From Bacteroidales bacterium 6E (GTDB lineage: Bacteria > Bacteroidota > Bacteroidia > Bacteroidales > Prolixibacteraceae), in the NCBI GenBank assembly GCA_001270045.2, contig DF970667.1:147975-211974 (forward strand): a stretch of 64,000 nucleotides of DNA, in the 5' to 3' direction. The translations under genes were made by a program, and so were the position numbers. A model generated the notes under the pieces. The model did not search any database, was not told the DNA's origin, and saw only the letters and a program-made list of their open reading frames with translations. Shown here piece after piece: positions 53,778 to 63,483 of the stretch. Positions within the stretch are counted from its first letter, which is position 1, and each line of letters begins with the position of its first letter.

Positions 53778-55454
53778 CTATTGAATTTTTGGAACTTCAA
53801 GTTTTGGTTGAGATCGCAAATAGTAAAACCCTTTAAATCCTGTCCCTGCTGATTTCATAAATTCAGTATGCCTAAGCAATGAACCAGGGCCGCAACCACT
53901 CGTTTGGCATCCTGTAGAATACGGATTATTATTAGAATCAAATAATGATTTTTGATAATTATTCCCTGAATGAAAGAATATTTCGGTCATAGAATTTTTA
54001 GTGCTTCCGGGTGCAGTCGGAACAGATTTTCCTTCATTAATAAGAATAGCTAAATCCTCCTTACCTTTTCTTAAATATTTATCTCGTCCTTGAGCTCTTG
54101 CAGGATATAAACCTTCTGCCAACGTTCCGGCTTTTTTATTATCTGCAGGTACAGTATTCCCCATGATAGTCGCTGATGGTCCTTCTTTATAACTTTCAAG
54201 ATATAATTCAAACTTTGCACTGTTGATTGGCTCATTCAAGTTCGCATCCCTGAAATGTGTGCCTACAAGAACATTCTTCCCTAAATATTTTTCACCTTGT
54301 TTTGTAGTTTCTTGTGAAATTGCGTTTTCATCCCAATAAATACTTTTATCTTTTTTCTCTACCCAATCATAATTCATCCCGTTCAAGTCAATAAATTTTA
54401 TCGGGTTATTACCAGAAAAATGATAAGGTGATTGAGAATAATAACTTTCTGCCAATGGATCCACACTATGCCACCTCCCCAGCTGCGGGTCATAAAATCT
54501 TGCCCCATAATCGTACCAATAGAGGTTAAGGTCGTCCTGTAGTTCCTTTCCGTTGTACCAGTGCCTGTTGGTGCCAGTTCCTGTGCTGAACTGACTGATC
54601 TCTCCCCCAAACGGATAATAACCCTTTTGCTGCACAATCTCGGCCTGTCCATTGCCGCCTTTCCTGATAACCACCCTGACATTCCCAAGATGGTCCCTCA
54701 GGTTAAACTCCCGGGTCCACAAACTGCCGTTTTTCACGGCCCTCCCATGTGGTGTCAATATATATTTCAAGGAACGTACCCCGCTTACGGTTTCATAAAC
54801 GAATGGGCCACAATAGTCGGTCCCGGTTACCGTGCCGTTGTCCTCATATTGCCTGGCCAGCTTGAGCCCATCAAAGGTATAATAATATCTTATGCGTTGG
54901 TTTTGTCCTATACGGATAATTTCGGAAGGAAGATTGTGGAGGTTATACCTGATCTCCAATTGCTTGTGTGGCTCCAGAACAACATTGCCACTCGAATCAT
55001 ATACAAGGGGGTAAAACGTGGTGCCCCCGGGATAGTCAATGATCATGGGCTTGTCCTGGGCCAGGTCCCGAATGCCCGTGACCCTGTTGCCCCGATAGGT
55101 AAAATCGAGATTATCGGAGGCAATACCCGAAGACTTTCGCTGCAGATAAGTAATGTTCCCATTGGCATTATAGGCCACCGATACATTAAACGACCCTGCA
55201 TCCTGGGTCGATGCATAATTGGCATATGTCATGCGGTTTTGGTCGTCATACGTGTATACATAACGGGTCTGGTTCAAAGTGGCTGTGCTCCATGTGAATC
55301 CTGAAATATTGCCGTTAAACATGGCTGTTCCCGGACTTGTCGCCATATTGTAATCAAGCTTCATCCCAAATTTGTCGCCCTCCGTAAGCTGCGCCGGGTC
55401 ATTCATCTGGGTTAACCATCCTCGGATATTGTATGTGTAATCATTTTTCTGCAA
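53778..55454 (-). CDS. RHS tip with L,D-transpeptidase-like toxin end
   Basis: 558 residues, 5'-truncated (first codon TTG in '[20 protein letters not shown]'; no signal peptide). RHS YD repeats run to the core '[20 protein letters not shown]' (~318-340). The unique C-terminal part (~365-558) contains 'TEIFFHSGNNYQK', then 'PYSTGCQTSGCGPGSLLRHT': a His, 17 residues, then S-T-G-C. This approaches the YkuD pattern H-x14-17-[ST]-H-G-C (with Thr for the second His) and DUF5675-like proteins, so a peptidoglycan-acting Cys enzyme is proposed. Confidence 0.75.
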   Translation of the reverse strand: MQKNDYTYNIRGWLTQMNDPAQLTEGDKFGMKLDYNMATSPGTAMFNGNISGFTWSTATLNQTRYVYTYDDQNRMTYANYASTQDAGSFNVSVAYNANGNITYLQRKSSGIASDNLDFTYRGNRVTGIRDLAQDKPMIIDYPGGTTFYPLVYDSSGNVVLEPHKQLEIRYNLHNLPSEIIRIGQNQRIRYYYTFDGLKLARQYEDNGTVTGTDYCGPFVYETVSGVRSLKYILTPHGRAVKNGSLWTREFNLRDHLGNVRVVIRKGGNGQAEIVQQKGYYPFGGEISQFSTGTGTNRHWYNGKELQDDLNLYWYDYGARFYDPQLGRWHSVDPLAESYYSQSPYHFSGNNPIKFIDLNGMNYDWVEKKDKSIYWDENAISQETTKQGEKYLGKNVLVGTHFRDANLNEPINSAKFELYLESYKEGPSATIMGNTVPADNKKAGTLAEGLYPARAQGRDKYLRKGKEDLAILINEGKSVPTAPGSTKNSMTEIFFHSGNNYQKSLFDSNNNPYSTGCQTSGCGPGSLLRHTEFMKSAGTGFKGFYYLRSQPKLEVPKIQ

Positions 55455-55749
55455 AATGATATATGTTGGCTTTTAAATGTTCTGTGTCATCATGCACAGA
55501 GGGTTTATATTCAATATTCCCAAAATCAGGAAAAGGTAACCCAAGTCTTATGTAAAAAAACTCGTTGCCCTGCTTTTTGTATTTGATCTAAATAAATATT
55601 ACAAAGAACAAAATCGAATTTCAGCACCAATATTTAATTGTTACTTACCCCGAACAATCAAATTGTAAATTTTGATTGTTATAAAAAATGTCTGTGCGGA
55701 ACTCCCTTATAGATGTCCAATCAAGGAGACTTTTGCGTGTATGCATTCC
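55455..55749. other. Intergenic region upstream of the RHS island
   Basis: 295 bp, AT-rich, no gene. It holds direct-repeat copy 1 (55628-55700). A full-length RHS N-terminus would be expected here but none is found. Confidence 0.5.
55628..55700. repeat. 73-bp direct repeat, copy 1
   Basis: Differs from 59533-59605 at one position; weaker similarity continues ~25 bp beyond. Inside is an inverted repeat AACAATCAAA / TTTGATTGTT with an 8-nt spacer. The two copies bracket the TonB-receptor-like/GLPGLI pair in the same orientation. Confidence 0.85.
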
Positions 55750-58452
55750 TCAAAGACCTACTGAAATGGTTGCCAGAATTTGTCTTGGACGCAGGTAAAA
55801 AGTGCTTCGCATAAGTGAAATATCCGTATGTTGGTACCTCACGATATCCTTCTGATTGAAAATATTGTTTAATTCAAGTCTATATCTCAATTTACCATTT
55901 CCGGGCTTATACCTGTAGCTTACATTGGCAAAGAATACATCCTGAAATTGTCCTGTGCTGCCATTGTTAAGATAAAACTCTCCGGTTATTCCCAACAGAT
56001 GTCTGGTAGAGGGACTCAAAAACAAGTCGGCAAAATGCTTCTGTTGGATAATTAAGGTATTTGTGGCCGGATTGTTTTGTTTAATGAGCTCCAAATGATA
56101 TCTGTATCCCACATCGGCAAATTTCCAGCCATTAAAGCTGATGCCGGGATTCAACAATAACATACGGGTTTGGATCCTGGCAAGATGTTCATTCACCAGA
56201 ACGTCCCTGCTAACAGTCGCCATTATACCGTTGATCTCCGATGTTGCCTTTATCCGAGGAAAGTAACGGCTCAACTTTGCATTGAAAGTGTTGGACAATG
56301 AAATATTATCCTGCTCGATACCGGTACTACTCACCAATCCGTTTTCATCAATCGTTCTTTTTAGAATTACATTTTGTGAAACGCGGCTTGCTGTCCATTC
56401 AAGACTACCAAACAAGCCTGCAACAGCATTTTTATACTCCATGCCAGCGTTCAAGATGACACCTATGTTGGTTGGTATTATGCCTGACTGACGGATCATC
56501 AGCAAGTGGTCGCGGATGACGTATCCGGTCAATAATTCTGTAGGACTCCCAAAAGTCGGGAAATACCTGGCAGAAAGAGATCCGTTCAACTCACTGTTAA
56601 AAATATAAAGAAGCCTGAATGATGGGGCAGGGAAGGTTTTCCGAACAGTCCTGGCAGATTTGTCATCAGCACCGGTGTAATTATAAAGCTGGTGATTAAA
56701 CTGGAGGTCGAAGCTTGCCCTTATGCTTTGTCTTTCATACCTTATCCTGTATTTGAAATACAATTCCATATAATTCCATGAAACACTGTTCTGTAAAGTG
56801 TCGGTTGTCAGTTTCACCCCATTCCTTTCCATGAAAGTTTCAATCTGTTGGTTCTCAAACTTAACTCCCGGTTCGCATTCAAAAAGCCAGGGCTTCCGTC
56901 CGTGATAAAACTGAAGAGAATGGTCTGTCAGCAAGTTTTGTTCGGAAAATGATTGCCGTGAAGAGGAGTAGGGCTCACCTCCGCTAAGGAGTCCGGGAAA
57001 TACCCCCGGGGAAAAGACAAGGCTTTGAGGAGAATTGTTAAGATCAATCCTTGAGGTAAATTGGAAAATATTGTCCTTTATCGTGAATAACAGATCCAGA
57101 TTATTCGCAAGTGAGTAATGTGGCGTTTCGGCGTTCTGGATGAACTGAACCGGATTCAGAATGTGTCCTGATTCAGAATCCCAGAATTGATGCAGGTTGA
57201 ATTGGTTTTCGATGTACCTGTTTTTCTCATTTAGTGTGTAGCCGATTGAATTTGAAAGGCTACTGGTGAAATATTTGTTCCTGGCAGATTCACGAACGAT
57301 CATTCCGCTTCCTTCCGTAAGGTATTGGGTCACAACATCACCTGCTACCTTTGTTATATCGTGTAAATAACTGCTGTTAATCCTTATCTGCGATTTAGAA
57401 TCCAGTTTGAACAAGTGATTATAGGTGACCAGGTTGGCATTGTTATCGAGATACCTTTTTTCATCTGTTTCCGGCGAGGGAAGGGGACGGATTGACAGTA
57501 ATTCCCTTTTCGCGTTGCCCATATCCTTTAGCTGCCCTCCACTGTATTCGAGTGCCTGGTGTTGTGAATTTAAATCATCTCCGGTATTATTTGACTGCAA
57601 AGCGGCAACAACCTGTTGACTTTTATTGAACAGCATAGGAGTGAGATTTATATTCCGAAGGAAGGGCGAAACACCCAGACTTCCATATAAGGTTCCTGTC
57701 AATGCAACTTCATTCTTTAATTTGATATTGATGGAAGCAGAACCGGGGGCAATCCGGTCTTCCAGTATCCTGAGAGGATTATGGTTCAGCAAAACCTCGA
57801 CAGACGCCACTGATCCATGTGGAAGGTTTTTGTTCGCGATGGGGTAACGCTTTTCCAGAAGATCCAACCCTTCGATATAGTATTTTTGGATTGGCTGACC
57901 CTGAAAATGGACGACACCGCCAGGCGTGACTTCAAAACCCGGCATATTTCCAATAACATCGCCAATGGAGTGGTCCCTAAGCCGTGCAAAAGATTGTACG
58001 ATGTAAGTCAGTGTATCCCCATTGCTTAGAATAGGATACCCTCTGACACTCACTTCCCTTATTTCATTGACCTGGGCTTTTAATTCCAATGTAAGTGTGT
58101 TGCTGAGATTCTGCACATTCAATATCGTGTCGCGAAAATTCAGCGAACGGGTTGATAGGACCAGTGAATCAGCTTCGTAATCAATAGTGAGTATATACTT
58201 GCCATCTACGTCTGTAATGGAATATCCAATCATGGTGGACTTCCGTTCAACGGGACTTACTAGTATGCTAACCCCTTCAGCGGGCACCTTTCCTGGTCCG
58301 TAAACGATTCCTTCAATCTGTGTTTGAGCATCCACAATGAATGGGGAAAAACAAAGTATCAATGTGAAGAATATTGTTAACGATACACCCATCCGGAATG
58401 CCATTAAGTTGTATCCACATCTTTGATCAATATGTCCGGGCAAAGGATTCAT
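55750..58452 (-). CDS. TonB-receptor-like outer-membrane protein (GLPGLI partner)
   Basis: 900 residues from ATG 58452, which has a GAGGT ribosome site 10 bp before it. A signal peptide ('MAFRMGVSLTIFFTLILCFS') leads to a CarboxypepD_reg-like domain ('IEGIVYGPGKVPAEGVSILV'), a plug-like part ('IGDVIGNMPGFEVTPGGVVH', 'QKYYIEGLDLLEKRYPIANK') and a long beta-barrel ending in an aromatic-rich strand. No clear TonB box. Proteins of this layout are typically encoded next to GLPGLI proteins, as here (31 bp gap). Probable outer-membrane peptide or metallopeptide exporter/importer; function unknown. Confidence 0.8.
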   Translation of the reverse strand: MNPLPGHIDQRCGYNLMAFRMGVSLTIFFTLILCFSPFIVDAQTQIEGIVYGPGKVPAEGVSILVSPVERKSTMIGYSITDVDGKYILTIDYEADSLVLSTRSLNFRDTILNVQNLSNTLTLELKAQVNEIREVSVRGYPILSNGDTLTYIVQSFARLRDHSIGDVIGNMPGFEVTPGGVVHFQGQPIQKYYIEGLDLLEKRYPIANKNLPHGSVASVEVLLNHNPLRILEDRIAPGSASINIKLKNEVALTGTLYGSLGVSPFLRNINLTPMLFNKSQQVVAALQSNNTGDDLNSQHQALEYSGGQLKDMGNAKRELLSIRPLPSPETDEKRYLDNNANLVTYNHLFKLDSKSQIRINSSYLHDITKVAGDVVTQYLTEGSGMIVRESARNKYFTSSLSNSIGYTLNEKNRYIENQFNLHQFWDSESGHILNPVQFIQNAETPHYSLANNLDLLFTIKDNIFQFTSRIDLNNSPQSLVFSPGVFPGLLSGGEPYSSSRQSFSEQNLLTDHSLQFYHGRKPWLFECEPGVKFENQQIETFMERNGVKLTTDTLQNSVSWNYMELYFKYRIRYERQSIRASFDLQFNHQLYNYTGADDKSARTVRKTFPAPSFRLLYIFNSELNGSLSARYFPTFGSPTELLTGYVIRDHLLMIRQSGIIPTNIGVILNAGMEYKNAVAGLFGSLEWTASRVSQNVILKRTIDENGLVSSTGIEQDNISLSNTFNAKLSRYFPRIKATSEINGIMATVSRDVLVNEHLARIQTRMLLLNPGISFNGWKFADVGYRYHLELIKQNNPATNTLIIQQKHFADLFLSPSTRHLLGITGEFYLNNGSTGQFQDVFFANVSYRYKPGNGKLRYRLELNNIFNQKDIVRYQHTDISLMRSTFYLRPRQILATISVGL

Positions 58453-58482
58453 AATTGTCAACCTCACCTAAAAGAATCATTG

Positions 58483-59331
58483 TCAATACTTTTCAATGAA
58501 ATTATTCCGGGCTTTTGTGGTTTGCAATGCCCTTGCCTTTTGCTCATCGTCGGATATGGTCAATCCATTTTCTTGCTGGATCCTATTATAAAGCATGGCA
58601 AAACTGGCGTTCAGTGCTTTTGCATACTCCCGGGCCGTTATCTGCCTGTAATCCCTTTCGTGCATGTGGATATGTGAATTGTATCCCACTTTACGCAAAG
58701 AGGTAAGCGTGAACCGGTGTTGGTCTTTGGTATCCCTGAGATGAACTATCAACCCAGGCAGTCCATGAAATTTATAGGGACCTTCCTGTATGGGGATTTC
58801 GGTGGTGAACCAAGCCAGATATTCTCTTCCGGCAAAACGTGCAGTTGCCTGATGACAAACATAACCGCTGACCAGGGAATCAGCACCAGGCTTGAGCTGC
58901 CAATTGAAGACTGGGTTTTCGACAACCTTCAGGTACTCCCTGTTCAGGTAATCAGTAAACAATACCTGATTTCTGGCAGGATAGTTTTTGTAAATATTTG
59001 GTTTACAAAAAGGATGAGTAGTGTTTCCCCCCACTTGCTGCCATATTTTCCCAAAGCCTGCAGCCGTAGGCTTTTCGTTGGAATATAACATGAGTATGCT
59101 ATCGTTATAAAGATTATTGGTGCTTGTAAATCTTGAAACGGATGAGCCAATTTGCAATGTCATATCCTGACTTTTAAGTGATGTATTACTGTTTGAATCT
59201 TGTTGGAATTCATACAGGTAGGAACAAACATACAACACCTTGTCGACAGGTATAAACACCTGTGAGCTTACTTGTAAATTTACAATAAGGAAAATAACAA
59301 GCAATGTGATTTTTAAATCAGTGTATTTCAT
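58483..59331 (-). CDS. GLPGLI family periplasmic protein
   Basis: 282 residues from ATG 59331, which begins a signal peptide ('DLKITLLVIFLIVNLQVSSQ'). The family motif is present as 'GPYKFHGLPGLIVHLRDTKD'; upstream 'SGYVCHQATARFAGREYLAW' followed by 'FTTEIPIQEGP' is also typical. GLPGLI proteins are paired with TonB-dependent receptor-like proteins, as here. The in-frame start at 59466 adds 45 residues without a signal and is rejected. Confidence 0.88.
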   Translation of the reverse strand: MKYTDLKITLLVIFLIVNLQVSSQVFIPVDKVLYVCSYLYEFQQDSNSNTSLKSQDMTLQIGSSVSRFTSTNNLYNDSILMLYSNEKPTAAGFGKIWQQVGGNTTHPFCKPNIYKNYPARNQVLFTDYLNREYLKVVENPVFNWQLKPGADSLVSGYVCHQATARFAGREYLAWFTTEIPIQEGPYKFHGLPGLIVHLRDTKDQHRFTLTSLRKVGYNSHIHMHERDYRQITAREYAKALNASFAMLYNRIQQENGLTISDDEQKARALQTTKARNNFIEKY

Positions 59332-59532
59332 TGATTTCAAAAATTGAAATACTGGGGCAAAGCATGCCCCATCATAAAATTTGCTTTTTCCGTATATTGA
59401 CAACTGCATATTGCATGTTTGAGATGGTTTATGTTTGATCCTAACCTCTAATGAATCACTTGGCACATTTGCATGTTAAAAATAACAAAATCCTTTGATA
59501 AACAGAAATTTTCATTGGGATGAATTTCTGTG

Positions 59533-59605
59533 CAATATTTAATTATTACTTACCCCGAACAATCAAATTGTAAATTTTGATTGTTATAAAAAATGTCTGT
59601 GCGGA
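59533..59605. repeat. 73-bp direct repeat, copy 2
   Basis: Same sequence as 55628-55700 with one substitution, same orientation, about 200 bp upstream of the GLPGLI start. The internal inverted repeat is conserved. Confidence 0.85.
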
Positions 59606-59858
59606 TCTGCATTTTAGACGTCTAGCCAAGCATATTACAAATAAAAGAATCCACAAATAATAAAGAAAGACTTTAGAATCCGTGTGGATTGTATTATTGG
59701 CTTATTATATTGGCATGCGAGGCTCAGTTATTGAATCGCAATCCAAATTCCCTCAGGCACAGTGATTCATCAGCATAAACCGCAAATCATTTCCCGGTGC
59801 CTTTCAATTGAACCTACTTATTTCCGCCCGGTAAAAATTTACTTTCTGCCATTGCTGT

Positions 59859-59866
59859 TATATTTG
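59859..59866 (+). promoter_or_regulatory. Candidate -7 box of the serA promoter
   Basis: TATATTTG fits the Bacteroidota -7 consensus TAnnTTTG exactly, 21 bp before the chosen start codon. The -33 box is poor. Confidence 0.4.
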
Positions 59867-59887
59867 CAGAAACTTAAGACTGCAACC

Positions 59888-61120
59888 ATGGCTCCGAAAT
59901 TCTCCCTGAACAAAGACAAAATAAGGGTTCTCCTGCTCGAAGGCATTCACGCGTCGGCTGCCGATGTATTTCGGGATGCCGGCTACACCCAGGTCGAAAG
60001 CATCAAAACCGCCCTCGACGATAGCACCCTGGAGCAGAAGCTCAGGGATACCCATATCATCGGGATCCGGTCGAGAACCCAGCTCACCGACAAAGTGCTC
60101 GCCCAGGCAAAAAAGCTGTTCGCCATCGGTTGTTTCAGCATTGGCACCAACCAGGTCGACATACGGTCTGCCAAAATGAAAGGCATCCCGGTTTTCAATG
60201 CCCCTTTCTCCAATACCCGGTCGGTCGCCGAACTGGTGATCGCCGAAACAATCATGCTCATGCGTGAAATACCGCTGAAAAATGCCGCCGCCCACCGTGG
60301 AGAATGGCTAAAGGCAGCCCATCACTCCTTCGAGGTGAGGGACAAAAACATCGGCATCATCGGATATGGCCACATAGGATCACAGGTTTCCATACTCGCC
60401 GAAGCCATGGGCATGAACGTCTGGTACCACGACATCGAAAAGAAGCTGAGTCTGGGCAAGGCGGTCGCCTGCCATTCACTCGAAGAGCTGCTGCAACGTT
60501 CGGATGTGGTCACCCTGCACGTTCCGGAAACTCCCCAAACCCGCAAAATGATATCTGCACCCCAAATTGCCCTCATGAAAAAGGGTGCCTTGCTGATAAA
60601 CGCCTCCCGCGGAACGGTGGTCGACTACGAAGCCGTGGCGGAGGCCCTACGTAACGGTCACCTGGCCGGGGCGGCTGCCGACGTGTTCCCCGAAGAGCCG
60701 GCTTCCAACACGGATCCCTTCCGCTCGGTATTGCAGGAATTCGACAACGTGATCCTCACGCCCCATATCGGTGGAAGCACCCAGGAGGCCCAGGAAAAGA
60801 TAGGGGCCGAGGTTGCCGAAAAACTGGTGAAATACAGCGATAACGGATCTACCATTGGCGCCGTCAACTTTCCGCAGATCTCCCTGCAACCCAACCAGGG
60901 GAAACAGCGCTTCCTGCATATCCACAAAAACATGCCCGGATTGCTTCAGGAGGTAAACCGTACCTTTACCGGCAAGGGAATCAACATTGCTTCGGCCTAC
61001 CTGCAAACCGATGCCGACATCGGATATGTCATCATCGACACGGAAAGCGACCTGGGTCCGGACATCCTTAACGAACTGAAAAAGATCCCGCAGACACTCC
61101 GGGCACGAATGCTCTATTGA
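59888..61120 (+). CDS. serA: D-3-phosphoglycerate dehydrogenase
   Basis: 410 residues. Substrate domain at both ends of the catalytic half, NAD-binding Rossmann motif 'GIIGYGHIGSQVSILAEAMG' (G159-x-G161-x2-G164), catalytic R241 ('LINASRGTVVD'), E269/E270 ('DVFPEEP') and H293 ('LTPHIGGS'), and a C-terminal ACT domain (~335-410, 'IHKNMPGLLQEVNRTFTGKG'). It oxidises 3-phosphoglycerate in the first step of serine synthesis and is probably inhibited by serine via ACT. The size matches the E. coli-type enzyme. ATG 59888 follows a -7 box; longer starts are rejected. Confidence 0.93.
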   Translation: MAPKFSLNKDKIRVLLLEGIHASAADVFRDAGYTQVESIKTALDDSTLEQKLRDTHIIGIRSRTQLTDKVLAQAKKLFAIGCFSIGTNQVDIRSAKMKGIPVFNAPFSNTRSVAELVIAETIMLMREIPLKNAAAHRGEWLKAAHHSFEVRDKNIGIIGYGHIGSQVSILAEAMGMNVWYHDIEKKLSLGKAVACHSLEELLQRSDVVTLHVPETPQTRKMISAPQIALMKKGALLINASRGTVVDYEAVAEALRNGHLAGAAADVFPEEPASNTDPFRSVLQEFDNVILTPHIGGSTQEAQEKIGAEVAEKLVKYSDNGSTIGAVNFPQISLQPNQGKQRFLHIHKNMPGLLQEVNRTFTGKGINIASAYLQTDADIGYVIIDTESDLGPDILNELKKIPQTLRARMLY

Positions 61121-61121
61121 C

Positions 61122-63479
61122 ATGAGAACATCCCTCCTGAATATCTTTCTGACACTGGTCCTTTTGGCACTTTGCCCATCACGTGGCAAGGCCGAAGAGG
61201 GCCCCGACCGCCAGGGGGTAACTGTCAGCGGATATGTGAGGGATGCCGCCACCGGGGAGGTCCTGATCGGGGCTTCCGTGGCCGACCGGACCCTGTCGTC
61301 GGGAACCCAGACCAACCCCTACGGGTTTTACTCGCTTCGCCTGACACGGGGGTCCCATATACTTTCCTTTTCATACCTCGGCTACAATCCCGTGAGGATG
61401 GAATTGACCCTCACCGGCGACACCACGCTGGATATGGCATTGCAACCCGCCGACCTGCTTATCGGGGAGGTGGTGGTAAGGGGCGACAACCTGGCCGAAA
61501 ATCTCGTCAAACCCCAGATGAGCGTCAACAAACTCAACATCCGCGAAATCAGGAAAATTCCGGCCTTCATGGGGGAGGTCGATGTATTGAAAGCCATCCA
61601 GCTGTTGCCGGGGGTGCAGGCCACTTCAGAGGGCGGCTCCGGCTTTTCGGTCCGGGGCGGCAGTCCCGACCAAAACCTCATCCTGCTCGATGAAGCCACC
61701 GTTTACAATCCCTCCCACCTGATGGGTTTCTTCTCGGTCTTCAACAACGATGCGGTGAAAAGCGCCGAACTCTGGAAAGGCGATATCCCTGCCGAATATG
61801 GCGGACGCCTCTCATCGCTTGCCGATATCAGGATGAACGACGGCAACATGCAGAAATGGAAGGCCCAGGGCGGCATCGGGACCATCTCGTCGCGACTGAT
61901 GATTGAAGGCCCCATCCAGAAGGACCGCTCATCGTTCATGCTGGCCGGTAGGAGAACCTATGCCGATCTCTTCCTGATGTTCTCGTCGGATGAACAGATC
62001 AGGGACAACTCCCTTTTCTTTTACGACCTGAATGCCAAGGCCAATTATGTCATCAACCAAAAAAACAGGCTGTTCCTGTCGGGCTACTCGGGCGACGATA
62101 TTTTCAGGAACAACAATTTCGGGGTGGGTTGGGGCAACCAAACCGCTACCCTGCGATGGACTCACCTGTTCAGCAATGCCCTATTCTCGGGATTTTCGCT
62201 CATCTACACCCGCTACAATTACAGTTTGGGCATACCCAAAAACCAGCCCAATTCGTTCGAATGGAGTGCCGGCATGAAAGACCTGCAATTGAAGGGCGAT
62301 TTCACCTGGTATGCCGACCTTAGGCATACCCTGCGGTACGGGTTCTCGTCGATTCACCATCTGTTCCGCCCCGGGTCGGTGAAGGGCACGGGAGCCGATT
62401 CACCCTGGACTCCCATCGAAATCGAACAAAACCGGGCTCTCGATCATTCGGTCTACCTGTCGCACGAGTGGAAGGCCACGCAACAGCTGACTTTCAGGTA
62501 TGGACTGAGGATGTCGCTCTTTTCAAATCTGGGCAAGGCAACGGTTTACAGACTCAATGAGAACCACGAAAAGTCCGACTCGACCTACCACCCGGCAGGT
62601 TCGGTCTACCACTCGTACCCTGCCCTTGAACCCAGGATCAGCGTGGCATGGTCGGTTTCGCCCGAAAGCTCGGTGAAGGCCGCCTACACCCGGAATGTTC
62701 AGTTTGTGCACCTGGCCCGGAATTCCACGGCAGGCACTCCCCTCGACATCTGGTTCCCGTCGTCGCCCAACGTCAAACCCCAGCATGGCGACCAGTTTTC
62801 GGCAGGATATTTCAGGAATTTTCCCAACAGGGGCATCGAAACCTCCCTCGAGGGTTTTTACAAGCTGAACCACAATGCCATCGACTTTAAGGACCATGCC
62901 GAATTGCTGCTGAACGACCACCTTGAGGGCGAGCTGCGGTTTGGCAAGGCATGGTCGTACGGTATCGAGGCCATGACCAGGATCAGCGAAGGCCGGCTCA
63001 ATGGCTGGGTCAGCTATACCTGGTCGCGCACCTTCCGGAAGATTGCCGCGATCAACAACGGAAACAAATACCCTGCAGGGTATGACCGCCCCCACGACGT
63101 GTCGGTCGTCCTCAATTACGACGCCACCCGACGTTTCAGTGCCGGATTCACCTGGGTGTATGCCACGGGGTCGCCTGTTACTTTCCCGACCGGCAGGTTC
63201 AGGATCGGAAGCTTTATCGCACCGGTATATTCCGAACGCAACGCCTACCGAATGCCCGACTACCACCGGCTCGACCTGACGGCCACGCTCCGCGGCAAGG
63301 ACAAGCCTGGAAGAAAATGGAAGGGCGAATGGAACCTGTCGGTTTACAACGCCTATTACCGGAAGAACCCGTGGGTGATCAACTTCATCAACGATCCCGA
63401 CAAGCCTCACGTGACTTATGCCGAAATGACTTACCTCTTCGGAATACTGCCTTCCATATCCTATAACTTCTCATTCTGA
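61122..63479 (+). CDS. TonB-dependent receptor with carboxypeptidase-like N-domain
   Basis: 785 residues. Signal peptide (~1-24), CarboxypepD_reg-like domain ('VSGYVRDAATGEVLIGASVA'), plug domain with 'GEVDVLKAIQLLPGVQATSE', 'GGSGFSVRGGSPDQNLILLD' and 'AELWKGDIPAEYGGRLSSLA', then a beta-barrel ending in 'ILPSISYNFSF' with the C-terminal aromatic residue. It takes up an unknown ligand across the outer membrane. It starts 1 bp after serA and is followed 4 bp later by a DUF4249 lipoprotein, the usual partner. Confidence 0.93.
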   Translation: MRTSLLNIFLTLVLLALCPSRGKAEEGPDRQGVTVSGYVRDAATGEVLIGASVADRTLSSGTQTNPYGFYSLRLTRGSHILSFSYLGYNPVRMELTLTGDTTLDMALQPADLLIGEVVVRGDNLAENLVKPQMSVNKLNIREIRKIPAFMGEVDVLKAIQLLPGVQATSEGGSGFSVRGGSPDQNLILLDEATVYNPSHLMGFFSVFNNDAVKSAELWKGDIPAEYGGRLSSLADIRMNDGNMQKWKAQGGIGTISSRLMIEGPIQKDRSSFMLAGRRTYADLFLMFSSDEQIRDNSLFFYDLNAKANYVINQKNRLFLSGYSGDDIFRNNNFGVGWGNQTATLRWTHLFSNALFSGFSLIYTRYNYSLGIPKNQPNSFEWSAGMKDLQLKGDFTWYADLRHTLRYGFSSIHHLFRPGSVKGTGADSPWTPIEIEQNRALDHSVYLSHEWKATQQLTFRYGLRMSLFSNLGKATVYRLNENHEKSDSTYHPAGSVYHSYPALEPRISVAWSVSPESSVKAAYTRNVQFVHLARNSTAGTPLDIWFPSSPNVKPQHGDQFSAGYFRNFPNRGIETSLEGFYKLNHNAIDFKDHAELLLNDHLEGELRFGKAWSYGIEAMTRISEGRLNGWVSYTWSRTFRKIAAINNGNKYPAGYDRPHDVSVVLNYDATRRFSAGFTWVYATGSPVTFPTGRFRIGSFIAPVYSERNAYRMPDYHRLDLTATLRGKDKPGRKWKGEWNLSVYNAYYRKNPWVINFINDPDKPHVTYAEMTYLFGILPSISYNFSF

Positions 63480-63483
63480 CCTG

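Larger units (their letters stand above)
59332..59887. other. Divergent intergenic region
   Basis: 556 bp between the GLPGLI gene (minus) and serA (plus). It holds direct-repeat copy 2 and a serA promoter candidate. An interrupted inverted repeat AATCCACA...TGTGGATT spans about 59648-59690. No gene seen. Confidence 0.5.

Noticed and set aside
62523-63410. 295-codon frame antisense to the TonB receptor, and similar long antisense frames at 8973-9680, 10644-11189, 28542-29162 and 54561-55304
   Set aside because: All are opposite strongly supported genes; codon bias of the sense strand leaves the antisense frame open.
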